A DNA stretch of 64,000 nt. Origin: Psychrobacter sp. Its GTDB lineage: Bacteria > Pseudomonadota > Gammaproteobacteria > Pseudomonadales > Moraxellaceae. This document shows, one piece after another, positions 47,364 to 55,744 of the stretch. The notes under the pieces are model-generated. The model was not told the DNA's origin and did no database searches. It saw only the letters and a list, made by a program, of their open reading frames with translations. The stretch's first letter is position 1; each line of letters opens with the position of its first letter. The stretch lies in contig JAGLBE010000002.1 of NCBI GenBank assembly GCA_018260445.1, positions 62,277 to 126,276 on the forward strand. Reading direction: 5' to 3'. The position numbers were made by a program, and so were the translations under genes.

Positions 47364-47873
47364 TTAAAGATTATGGCGATAAAGATTGTGGCGATATTGC
47401 ACCATGTCTGTTTTATGGGCTAAGGTATCGTACAACTGCCGAGCCGCTGTATTGTCTTCTTGCGTTGTCCAATAGACTCGGTTGCACTGTTGACTACTGG
47501 CAAAGTCATAAACGTGCTGGATAAGGGCTCGCCCAACGCCTTGACCCCGCACCCGGTTATCAACATATAGGTCTTCTAAATAGCAGCAATCGGTGACGTT
47601 CCAAGTATTGGGATGGATAACAATATGGGTGATACCCACAAGCACACCATCAAGATAAGCCCCAAACCCATAAATTGGGACATCATTATGAATAAGGTTT
47701 TGCCAAGTGTTTGCAATGGTGGCCTCTGGCAAATCGGTGTTATAAAAGTTTAAATACGCGTCCCAAAGGCGGCGCCAGTGGGGTTGGTCAGCTGCCATTA
47801 AGGGTTTGATATTGATGGTTGACTGGTGGCTATTAGTTGCTTGTAAGCTATCGCTATTTAGGGCGTTGGTCAT
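47364..47873 (-). CDS. GNAT-family N-acetyltransferase
   Basis: Acetyl-CoA-dependent transferase of 169 residues. Motif A is LEDLYVDNRVRGQGVGRALIQHV, with the R-G-Q-G-V-G pyrophosphate loop, and motif B is VYWTTQEDNTAARQLYD. A GAAGAAG site precedes the ATG. The acceptor substrate is unknown. A MITE-like element lies upstream at 47986-48118. Confidence 0.9.
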   Translation of the reverse strand: MTNALNSDSLQATNSHQSTINIKPLMAADQPHWRRLWDAYLNFYNTDLPEATIANTWQNLIHNDVPIYGFGAYLDGVLVGITHIVIHPNTWNVTDCCYLEDLYVDNRVRGQGVGRALIQHVYDFASSQQCNRVYWTTQEDNTAARQLYDTLAHKTDMVQYRHNLYRHNL

Positions 47874-47985
47874 CTTCTTCTCAAATGATTAAATGGCACA
47901 TGGGTTGCGTATTGGCGACTATGGAAATAGTCTTCTAGGTCTTCTAAGGCTAATACAGTTTTAAGCCTTTTTCAGCATAAGTAAA

Positions 47986-48118
47986 ACCCGCCTCTCAACT
48001 CTTAACGTAGGCTGTGGCTTTAGCCCAGCATTTTTAATAAAAGTATACGTTTGGCTGGGCTAAAAGCTCCAGCCTACAATGAGTTTTAAAATGAGTTTTA
48101 ATAAGTTGAGAGTCGGGT
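47986..48118. mobile_element. MITE-like inverted-repeat element (nested palindromes)
   Basis: Outer inverted repeats of about 16 bp (acccgcctctcaact and aagttgagagtcgggt, one or two mismatches) enclose an inner 23-bp pair (start gtaggctgtggctt at 48007-48029, partner ending ccagcctac at 48054-48077). It is non-coding and sits between two minus-strand genes. As RNA it would form a long stem. Confidence 0.6.
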
Positions 48119-48159
48119 AAGCTAAGCTAATTTTAATTTAGGTTAAAGCGACCTCGTGT

Positions 48160-48696
48160 TCAGTTTGCGCCTAATCCAAGTAGTTCAAGGGTTTTCTCAT
48201 CCTTTTCACCGGCATAAAATTTACCCAATACTTGGGCAAACACGGTTACCTCGTCTACAACTTCCGTACACCCCCCTTGCCCAGCATCTATAGTCGACAT
48301 AGATTGTACAGCATCAAATAAAGTCAGTGAGGATTTCAGCTTTACGTTATCGGGCGAGCCAAACACCGCCATGGCACAGGTAGCATCAATACTTAATAAC
48401 ACCTGACAGCATTCGATAAGACGCTTGCCTAAAATAGGATGCTGCAAATAAGCAAGCGCTTCATCAACGCCATCAATCGCATAAAATTGAGCCGTGGGGC
48501 TGCGCCCAAGTCCTGCGAGTTGTGGAAAGATAAACCACATCCAATGACTGGTTTTACGCCCTGCTTTGAGCTCTGTCAATGCTTGCGGATAGATACCTTT
48601 TTGGGCATCTATAAAGCGCTGCAAACTATCCCTCGCCGCTTTTGGGTCAAGCTTTGCGGCGGCGGTTGACAGCATTGAGTCTGTCAAATTTGTCAT
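48160..48696 (-). CDS. DUF1810 family protein
   Basis: A 178-residue soluble protein. RFIDAQKGIYPQALTELKAGRKTSHWMWFIFPQLAGLGRS is the hallmark of DUF1810, followed by FYAIDGVDEALAYLQHPILGKRL. No catalytic residues are known to me, and the role is unknown. The ATG has a perfect AAGGAG ribosome site. The MITE-like element at 47986-48118 lies immediately downstream. Confidence 0.88.
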   Translation of the reverse strand: MTNLTDSMLSTAAAKLDPKAARDSLQRFIDAQKGIYPQALTELKAGRKTSHWMWFIFPQLAGLGRSPTAQFYAIDGVDEALAYLQHPILGKRLIECCQVLLSIDATCAMAVFGSPDNVKLKSSLTLFDAVQSMSTIDAGQGGCTEVVDEVTVFAQVLGKFYAGEKDEKTLELLGLGAN

Positions 48697-49339
48697 AGTA
48701 ACTCCTTTACACGGTTGCGTTTTTTTCTTTTTTCTTACGTTGTCTGTATTTTACGGTTTTTAAGGCATTATTAAAGCGGCTGTTTGGTTAAAGCGACTAT
48801 TTGGTCAAGTTGCGATTAGGGTATCAATTAAGAATTCAATCAAGAATCAAGATACCTATTAGGCTAAATATGCTAAAATGAAATAGATATTTGTCTATTA
48901 AATTTTACAGTAATCCTTGCATTGGCAAACCTGATTCCTCTAGTATAAGCGATACGCCTAACCTTTATTAATAAGGTGTTTGTTATTCGTCTAAAAGTGG
49001 TCAGCAGTCGAGTCGCGTGCGTTAAAAACACTTACCGCATCAATGATATAAAGAATATAATAAATAGGCAGATAAAGAGCAGCATCTAAGCTAGTTAATG
49101 CCAAAACGGTACTATAAGAGCGGTAAAATTGACCTATTTAGGACTTACGCATATTAACATATTAAGAAAAGGTGACGACTGGCAATCATTTTTGAAGCGT
49201 CTCAAGCGTGATCAAAGGCGCGCCAAAAATAATTACCCCTCATTGTATAACATTGTTCAATCCTATTTTGCGTACGTCCCACTATTAAAATAACCTCCTC
49301 ATTTTAACACGATGACTTTAATACGATGACTTTAAGATC
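48697..49339. other. Gap between DUF1810 gene and radC, mostly non-coding, with a MITE
   Basis: A 643-base divergent gap. The right part holds the element at 49141-49279. The left part (48697-49140) is A/T-rich; I found no gene, RNA or convincing terminator in it. Confidence 0.4.
49141..49279. mobile_element. MITE-like element with 11-bp terminal inverted repeats, copy 1
   Basis: Ends GGACTTACGCA (49141-49151) and TGCGTACGTCC (49269-49279) are inverted repeats with one mismatch. The inside shares the atttttgaagcgtct and ccaaaaataa core of the palindromic element near 45.8 kb. It is 139 bp with no ORF. The target duplication is unclear. Confidence 0.6.
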
Positions 49340-50020
49340 ATGTCGATAAAAGACTGGCACGAAGATGACCGACCCCGCGAAAAATTGCTTAATCTGGGCG
49401 CACAACACCTAAGCGATGCCGAAATATTGGCCATATTTTTACGCATCGGCACCAAAAATCAATCCGCCATAGAGCTGGCACGCAGTCTCATTGAACAATT
49501 TGGCAGTATTGCCGCCTTACTGGCAGCGCCTCAAGAGACGGTACTGGCGTGCCATGGTATCGGTACTGCCAAATATGCCCAGCTGCTGGCCAGCCTTGAG
49601 ATGGGCAAACGCTATTTGGACAGCGAATTAAAACAGGGCAATAGCCTCAATCGCTCGCAGGTGGTCAAAGACTACGTTACCACCCAATTGCGCGGCGAAA
49701 ATAAAGAAGTATTTGCGGTGCTGTGTTTGGACAACGGCTTAAACTTGCTGGATTTTAAGGTGTTGTTTGTGGGCGGCATCTCATCGTGCTCGGTGTGCAT
49801 TAAACAGGTGTTGCGCCATGCACTAGCCCATGGCAGTAGTCAGCTGATTATTGCCCACAATCATCCCAATCAAAATGCAACGCCCTCTAAAGCCGATATT
49901 GAGCTAACCCGATTAATGCACGAGGCTTGCACCCTCATTGATATGAATTTGGCCGACCATATTATCGTTGGCCGCAATCAAACCCTCTCCTTTGCCGAAA
50001 CGGGGACCGCGCCGTTTTAG
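49340..50020 (+). CDS. radC: RadC/JAB-domain protein (UPF0758)
   Basis: A 226-residue protein with an N-terminal helix-hairpin-helix region (QETVLACHGIGTAKYAQLLA) and a C-terminal JAB metalloprotease-like domain (VLCLDNGLNLLDFKVLFVGG; metal motif in IIAHNHPNQNATPSKADIELT). The usual H-N-H-P-S-G is H-N-H-P-N-Q here. Despite its name, RadC is not an established repair protein. It starts 60 bases after the MITE at 49141-49279. Confidence 0.93.
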   Translation: MSIKDWHEDDRPREKLLNLGAQHLSDAEILAIFLRIGTKNQSAIELARSLIEQFGSIAALLAAPQETVLACHGIGTAKYAQLLASLEMGKRYLDSELKQGNSLNRSQVVKDYVTTQLRGENKEVFAVLCLDNGLNLLDFKVLFVGGISSCSVCIKQVLRHALAHGSSQLIIAHNHPNQNATPSKADIELTRLMHEACTLIDMNLADHIIVGRNQTLSFAETGTAPF

Positions 50021-50390
50021 CTTAACTGTTGCCGTATGCCATAGTTAATTTGACCCTGTTAATTTGACCCAGTTAACTTGATCCGTTAACCGGCTCAACT
50101 GCTCAGCTGTGACCAAAAACAACCTACAGCAATCTTTTGTAATTATTCTTATCTTGATTATCGGCGGCTATCTCCTTAGTCTGTAGGGCAAGTCCAACCT
50201 CTTCATTTTATTATTAAACATGAGTGCGCATTCTGATTAGGGCTGGGTGATACCGCAGCTGAGTACGGATATTTGTTATCCATCAATCGCCACCTCGCCA
50301 TTGCCAATTTGCACCTTGCACCTTGCACCTTTACACCTTGCACTTTGCATTAAAATGCCAAGCCCACCTCTTATTTTTAGGTTACCTATT
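50021..50390. repeat. radC-fadE gap with two short tandem repeat arrays
   Basis: A 370-base gap. Positions 50043-50090 hold about three copies of gttaatttgaccca. Positions 50309-50350 hold gcacctt-type 7-8 bp units, just upstream of the fadE start. The fadE frame is open through part of this region (from a GTG at 50247), but only the later start fits the family. Confidence 0.6.
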
Positions 50391-53387
50391 ATGACCCCTT
50401 TATCTGTTGTCGGCTTATGTATACTGGCTATTTTGCTGCAACTTTTTGCCGTGTTGGTGGTGTTTTTATATGGGTTTAAGCGTATAGCCGGCGCAGTCTT
50501 GCTGATTGGGGTGGCTATTGCAGCGGCGTTTATCACACCTTGGGCGCTATTTTTAGGCATCCCACTTATTGTAGCCAGCTTAGCCATTAGCATTACCCCG
50601 GTTCGTCAGGCGGTGTTGACCAAACCCGTTTATAACCTGCTCGCTAACGCCATGCCCAGTATGAGCGATACCGAGCGAGAAGCGCTGGATGCCGGCACGA
50701 GCTGGTGGGAAAAAGAGCTGTTTATGGGGGCGCCCAATTGGGATACCTTTGCCAGCTACCCGTATCCGATGCTGTCTGCAAAAGAGCAGGCGTTTTTAGA
50801 TAACGAGGTCAATACCTTATGCGCCATGCTCGATGAATGGCAAATTCAGCATTATGATAAGGACTTACCACCCGAGGCTTGGCAGTATATTAAAGACCAT
50901 GGTTTTTTAGGTTTGATTATCCCTGAAAGCTACGGCGGGCGTAACTTCAGTGCTTATGCGCAAAGCCGTATCATGAGTAAAATCGGCTCGCGCAGTCTAA
51001 CCGCTGCCGTCACTTGTATGGTGCCAAACTCACTTGGGCCGGGCGAGCTGTTGCTGCATTATGGCACCGAGGCACAAAAGCAGCGCTGGTTGCCTGGTTT
51101 GGCCCGCGGCACCGAAATACCCTGTTTTGGGTTAACCGGGCTTGATGCGGGGTCAGATGCAGGCGCTATTCCTGATACCGGGGTCGTGTGCTATGGCATA
51201 TATGAGGGGCGTGAGGTATTGGGGCTCAATATGACCTTCTCCAAACGCTGGATAACCCTTGCGCCCGTTGCCACAGTGATAGGGCTGGCCTTTAAACTGT
51301 ATGACCCCAATAAATTGCTGGGTCGCTTACTGGATGACGCAACTGCTGACTCCGTTATTGACAAAAACAAAACCGACTACGGCATCACCTGCGCGCTTAT
51401 CCCCGCCAATTATAAAGGAGTGCAAACAGGGCCACGGCATAACCCGGGTGCTCCGTTTATGAATGGTACGGTGGTCGGTAAAGATGTGTTTATACCGCTC
51501 GATTTTATCATCGGCGGTATTGAAAATGCTGGCAAAGGCTGGCGGATGTTAATGGCGTGTTTGGGCGTGGGGCGTGGCATCTCTTTGCCTGCCCTGTCGA
51601 CGTCTGCTGCTGAGATGGGCTATTTGAGCGTTGGCGCCTTTGCGAAAATTCGTGAGCAGTTTAAAATACCCGTTGGCAAGTTTGAAGGCGTGCAAGAGGC
51701 CAGCAGCGCCATTGCCAGTCAAACCTATATGTTAGAAGCCTTTCGTCACTTAGTCACCTGCGGCCTGAATCAAGGGGGCACACCGTCGGTGATGACGGCA
51801 ATGGCAAAATATTACGCCACCGAAACCATGCGCGATTTGGTCAATCACGGCATGGATATCGTCGGGGGGCGTGCTATCCAGCAAGGACCGCGCAACTTTT
51901 TGGCGTTAGGCTATCAAGCGATTCCTGTCTCCATTACCGTTGAGGGGGCGAATATTTTAACCCGCTCGCTGATGATTTTTGGTCAAGGGGCGATGCGCTG
52001 CCATCCTTATTTGTATGATGAGTTGCAACTGCTGCAAAGCGACGATAAAGCGCAAGCCTTGCCCGCCTTTGATACGCTATTTTTACAGCATTTGGGCTAT
52101 ACGGTTAACCGCGGCGCCATATCGTTTGTGGCAGGTTACTTAGGGTCAAGTTTGGGTGCCAAACAGTATAAAGCACCACATTTTGCCGATCGCTTTACGC
52201 GCCCATATTACAAAAAAATCAACCGCTTAAGCGCCAATTTTGCGTTAACGGCGGATATGGCGCTAGGCCTGTTAGCGGGAGACTTAAAGCGTAAAGAGAT
52301 GCTCTCAGGTCGATTGGCCGATATCCATGCGCATCTGTTTATCCTGAGTGCTATTTTGCAATACTACGCCAATGGCACCCAAACACCAGCTGAGCAGTGC
52401 CATGCCCGTTTAGCCCTAGACAACTCTTTGTATGTGATTCAAGAAGCCTTTTATGATTTTTACGCCAATTTCCCCAAACGCTGGGCGGCCCATATAGTTA
52501 AGCGGATTTGCTTTCCACTAGGGCGCATCGCCGCAAAGCCCAGTGATGATTTAAAACGGCAATTGGGGGAGCTGTTTATGGAAGATGGGGACCATAATGC
52601 GTTTCGTGAGCAGTTAAAGCAGTACGTTTATTATAGCACTGACCCCGATGGTGCAACGGGCCGCGTCGAAAATGCTTATCAGATGCTGCTAAAAACCGAG
52701 CCGCTATGGCACAAGTTTAAAAAGGCTGAGCATCAAGGCGAGTTTGCAGGGCTCACCTTTGAAGACCATGTGCTGAGCGCCCTCAAAGACGGCACGATTA
52801 CCGAGGCCGAATCGGAGCAGCTGATTGAGTACAATGCGGTGCGGTTTGATGCCCTATTGACCGATGTGTTTGATGCAGATTTATTTGAGGCGCAGCCCCG
52901 TTATAATCCGCATACGTTAGAAAATGCGGCGGGTAATTTGACCCCCTATGTACTCGAAGCGTTGGAAAATCCTGCCCAGCCGGATGCTCAAGTGGCCACA
53001 CAAACAGGGGACGCCAATGTTGACAGTGTTGACAGTGTTGACAGTGTTGACAGTGCTAACAATGCCGCCCATGGCTATGGCCCCGATGGCGATGTGCCTA
53101 CGGTGAGTGAACAAACAAGCCGCGCTGAACGCGCAAGTCAGACCGATTTTAATGCTGGTGCTCGCGCGGATAATGACGATGACACTGACACTGACAGCGA
53201 CACTGACAGCGACACTGACAGCGACGATGATATTGACAGCGACGATGATATTGACAGCGACGATGATATTGACAGCGACGATGATATTGATAGCGACGAT
53301 GACAGAAACAGCCTAGACCCAGTGGTGCGTGCTGCCGAGTTAACCTTACAGCAGCGTATGGCCAAAAATCATGAGCGCAACCAATAG
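50391..53387 (+). CDS. fadE: Acyl-CoA dehydrogenase FadE with long acidic repeat tail
   Basis: First step of fatty-acid beta-oxidation. Two N-terminal membrane segments (residues 1-60) are followed by the acyl-CoA dehydrogenase fold (IPESYGGRNFSAYAQSRIMSKIGSR; LTGLDAGSDAGAIPDTG; MDIVGGRAIQQGPRNFL) and the DUF1974 C-terminal domain (from about residue 600), as in E. coli FadE (814 residues). This one has 998 residues; the extra residues form a tail after residue 870 with V-D-S repeats and an Asp/Ser block of unusual acidity. The start at 50391 (MTPLSVVG) is chosen to open with the first membrane segment; the ribosome site is weak. Confidence 0.93.
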   Translation: MTPLSVVGLCILAILLQLFAVLVVFLYGFKRIAGAVLLIGVAIAAAFITPWALFLGIPLIVASLAISITPVRQAVLTKPVYNLLANAMPSMSDTEREALDAGTSWWEKELFMGAPNWDTFASYPYPMLSAKEQAFLDNEVNTLCAMLDEWQIQHYDKDLPPEAWQYIKDHGFLGLIIPESYGGRNFSAYAQSRIMSKIGSRSLTAAVTCMVPNSLGPGELLLHYGTEAQKQRWLPGLARGTEIPCFGLTGLDAGSDAGAIPDTGVVCYGIYEGREVLGLNMTFSKRWITLAPVATVIGLAFKLYDPNKLLGRLLDDATADSVIDKNKTDYGITCALIPANYKGVQTGPRHNPGAPFMNGTVVGKDVFIPLDFIIGGIENAGKGWRMLMACLGVGRGISLPALSTSAAEMGYLSVGAFAKIREQFKIPVGKFEGVQEASSAIASQTYMLEAFRHLVTCGLNQGGTPSVMTAMAKYYATETMRDLVNHGMDIVGGRAIQQGPRNFLALGYQAIPVSITVEGANILTRSLMIFGQGAMRCHPYLYDELQLLQSDDKAQALPAFDTLFLQHLGYTVNRGAISFVAGYLGSSLGAKQYKAPHFADRFTRPYYKKINRLSANFALTADMALGLLAGDLKRKEMLSGRLADIHAHLFILSAILQYYANGTQTPAEQCHARLALDNSLYVIQEAFYDFYANFPKRWAAHIVKRICFPLGRIAAKPSDDLKRQLGELFMEDGDHNAFREQLKQYVYYSTDPDGATGRVENAYQMLLKTEPLWHKFKKAEHQGEFAGLTFEDHVLSALKDGTITEAESEQLIEYNAVRFDALLTDVFDADLFEAQPRYNPHTLENAAGNLTPYVLEALENPAQPDAQVATQTGDANVDSVDSVDSVDSANNAAHGYGPDGDVPTVSEQTSRAERASQTDFNAGARADNDDDTDTDSDTDSDTDSDDDIDSDDDIDSDDDIDSDDDIDSDDDRNSLDPVVRAAELTLQQRMAKNHERNQ
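53017..53057. repeat. 9-bp in-frame repeat in fadE
   Basis: Four copies of gacagtgtt encode Asp-Ser-Val in the tail. Confidence 0.85.
53174..53302. repeat. Asp/Ser minisatellite in fadE
   Basis: Three to four copies of a 12-bp gacactgacagc unit lead into about five copies of the 18-mer gacagcgacgatgatatt. All are in frame, encoding an Asp/Ser/Thr/Ile block of about 43 residues. Confidence 0.9.
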
Positions 53388-53473
53388 CGGATAAATCATG
53401 CCTAGTTTAAGACCATTGTTTAAGCTCATTGACCTAGGGTTGAGTTTGGAGTTGGGCTTAGGCTCGGTCGCCA

Positions 53474-55744
53474 TCATTTGATAAGCGCTGCATGGGCGCG
53501 CAGCTGTTTGACCGCTAATTGATAGTCAGCAGACTCTAACGCCAGTAGGCTTTGCTTGCCATAGCGCAAACGGCGATAGTCGGCTTTAAGCTGAAGGATA
53601 GCTTCGGCTTGCTGCATGTTGACCGAGGCGCTGGACTGTTCAAGACGCTCAAGCCAAGCGAGTATGCCTTCATCAGGCCCAATAGCCAGTTGCGGATTGG
53701 CCTTTGCCATTCTTTTGGACAATTGCACAATGGGCAAATCGGCTGGATGCCATTGCTGGCGGCGGCGATACCAAATAAAGGTGATAATCAGCGTCATGAT
53801 GAGGGCGCTGCCAATTGCCATCCACAGCACTTGTTGCAAGATGGTCTTGATATTAAACCATTTTAGTAATGAGCTCGCTTGTTTGTCTTGATCAAAACCG
53901 ACGATGTCGCGTTGCCAAAAATAACTGGCTTGATCCGTAAGCCGGCGCAAGCGTTGCAACATTTTAAACTGCTGGTAGGTTAACTGCGCTGTTGCTCCAG
54001 TACCAAACATGGCCGCCCCTTGTTGCTGTGTCAAGGCATCCATGCCCTGTTCAACCCGCTCGGGGGCCACAAAAGCGGTGGGATCTACCCGTACCCAGCC
54101 TTGCCCCTGCAGCCAAACCTCGCTCCACGCATGGGCGTCCATTTGGCGCACCTCCCAGCTTTTACCATCGCGCCCAAGCTTACCGCCCTGATAGCCGGCC
54201 ACCACGCGTGCCGGAATGCCAGCGGCGCGCATCAAATAGGTAAAACTTGAGGAGTAATGCTCACAAAAACCCGCCTTGGTGCCAAATAAAAACGCATCGA
54301 TACGCTCATTTTGTAGCGGCGGCGGCGATAGCGTGTAGTGAAAATTATCGGTATTAATCCATTGTCTGACGGCATTGATATAACGCACCGGATCATTGCC
54401 CGACTTTGCAAACAACGCTTGGGCATACTGATAGGTTTTTTGATTGCCCTTTTTTGGTAAGGTCAAATTTTGTTGCCGCTCTGGGTCGCTAAGCTGCGTA
54501 TCGATGCGCATACTCGGAAATTGAATCGCTTGATAACGCAAGCGCTGAGCAACAGGGTCACGGCGCAGCAGGGTAAATACCGAAGTAATGGCCACACCCT
54601 CTTGCTCGGTAAAAGGGTAGTCTAACCCATACAGCCAGCGTGCTTGGGTGGGCTCTAGGGCTATTTCATACCGGTTAGGACTGCCCCGTTGGGCAGCTGG
54701 CAGGGTTTTTAGCGCCTGACTCATCCAATCGGGGGCTGGGCCGCCATGCCACAGTTGCTGCTGCTCGCTTGGCGTCCACGTTGTGCCGTCAAAGTTGCTA
54801 AATACCAAACCACGCCAGTACAGCTCAGACTGCGCAGGGATTGAGCCCTTAAACTCGACCCTAAAGGCTAAGGCAGTAGACTGGCTAAGGTTTGCGATAT
54901 CCCCCGGCGACATCGAATCGGACATGCCAGTGGTCGCTTGCGCTCCTGATAATTGCAGCGACCACAGCGGTGGCAAGCGTGGGAAAAATAAAAACAATAC
55001 TATCATTAGCGGCAAAGCCGAACCTGCCAGCAGGGCAAAACTGCGTAGCCGGCCTGATCCTTGCAGGTTGCCATCATCATTCATCGCAATAAAGGCGAGC
55101 AAGGTGACAGAGGTGCCAAGCAACACCTGTAGGGTTGTGGTTAGGCCCTGATCCATCAAAAACAGCGCCGCCAACACAAACATGGACAGGTTTAAGATAA
55201 CATAGGCATCGCGGCGTTTATAAAGCTCCCACAGTTTACCAATGAGGCAAAGCACCAAAAAAGCCACGCCCACGTCAACGCCAAAGTTAAGGCCATAGGT
55301 AAGCCACAACCCGACCAAACCGCCAAAAAACCCTGCTATTTGGACCAGCTGATACACGCGCCGATGGGCGATACGCTTTGCCTTGAGGCTCGGCAACTGA
55401 GCGATGATTGACAGCATACCAAAGCCAATCAGCCATGCCGGCAGATACGCTAGGTGCGGTAGGATGACAAACAATTGTGCCAACAACACCCAATAGTAGG
55501 CGGGCAGGCCAATAAGACGCTGCCACTTTGAGCGCGGCGCCAATGTAGCGGTGGCGCCGGTATTGGCCTCTATATTCGACCCTATATCAGCCGTAATGGC
55601 GGCCAAGGTTAGCTGACCACTGGCCAGTTGCTCAAAAAAACGCTCGGGATGCTGCTGATAATCCTTATCCTTATACGGGGTAGCGGCAGCGTTATCGGCT
55701 CTGGGTGCAGAGGCCTTGGCAAAGAATTGACGTTTTATGGGCAT
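53474..55744 (-). CDS. tgpA: TgpA-like transglutaminase-domain membrane protein (DUF3488)
   Basis: An inner-membrane protein of 756 residues with a periplasmic transglutaminase-like domain. About six N-terminal membrane segments (residues 75-255) form the DUF3488 part. The transglutaminase core has TKAGFCEHYSSSF (Cys494), RQMDAHAWSEVWL (His538) and WVRVDPTAFV (Asp554), a complete triad. A further membrane segment lies near 640-660, then a cytoplasmic DUF4129-like end. Its ATG overlaps the DUF58 stop by 10 bases. With the DUF58 and MoxR genes upstream it forms the standard three-gene operon; the P. aeruginosa homologue is essential, substrate unknown. Confidence 0.94.
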   Translation of the reverse strand: MPIKRQFFAKASAPRADNAAATPYKDKDYQQHPERFFEQLASGQLTLAAITADIGSNIEANTGATATLAPRSKWQRLIGLPAYYWVLLAQLFVILPHLAYLPAWLIGFGMLSIIAQLPSLKAKRIAHRRVYQLVQIAGFFGGLVGLWLTYGLNFGVDVGVAFLVLCLIGKLWELYKRRDAYVILNLSMFVLAALFLMDQGLTTTLQVLLGTSVTLLAFIAMNDDGNLQGSGRLRSFALLAGSALPLMIVLFLFFPRLPPLWSLQLSGAQATTGMSDSMSPGDIANLSQSTALAFRVEFKGSIPAQSELYWRGLVFSNFDGTTWTPSEQQQLWHGGPAPDWMSQALKTLPAAQRGSPNRYEIALEPTQARWLYGLDYPFTEQEGVAITSVFTLLRRDPVAQRLRYQAIQFPSMRIDTQLSDPERQQNLTLPKKGNQKTYQYAQALFAKSGNDPVRYINAVRQWINTDNFHYTLSPPPLQNERIDAFLFGTKAGFCEHYSSSFTYLMRAAGIPARVVAGYQGGKLGRDGKSWEVRQMDAHAWSEVWLQGQGWVRVDPTAFVAPERVEQGMDALTQQQGAAMFGTGATAQLTYQQFKMLQRLRRLTDQASYFWQRDIVGFDQDKQASSLLKWFNIKTILQQVLWMAIGSALIMTLIITFIWYRRRQQWHPADLPIVQLSKRMAKANPQLAIGPDEGILAWLERLEQSSASVNMQQAEAILQLKADYRRLRYGKQSLLALESADYQLAVKQLRAHAALIK

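Noticed and set aside
53107..53365. Alternative frames rich in Thr/Leu or Ser over the fadE tail
   Set aside because: They are by-products of the Asp/Ser repeat in other frames.
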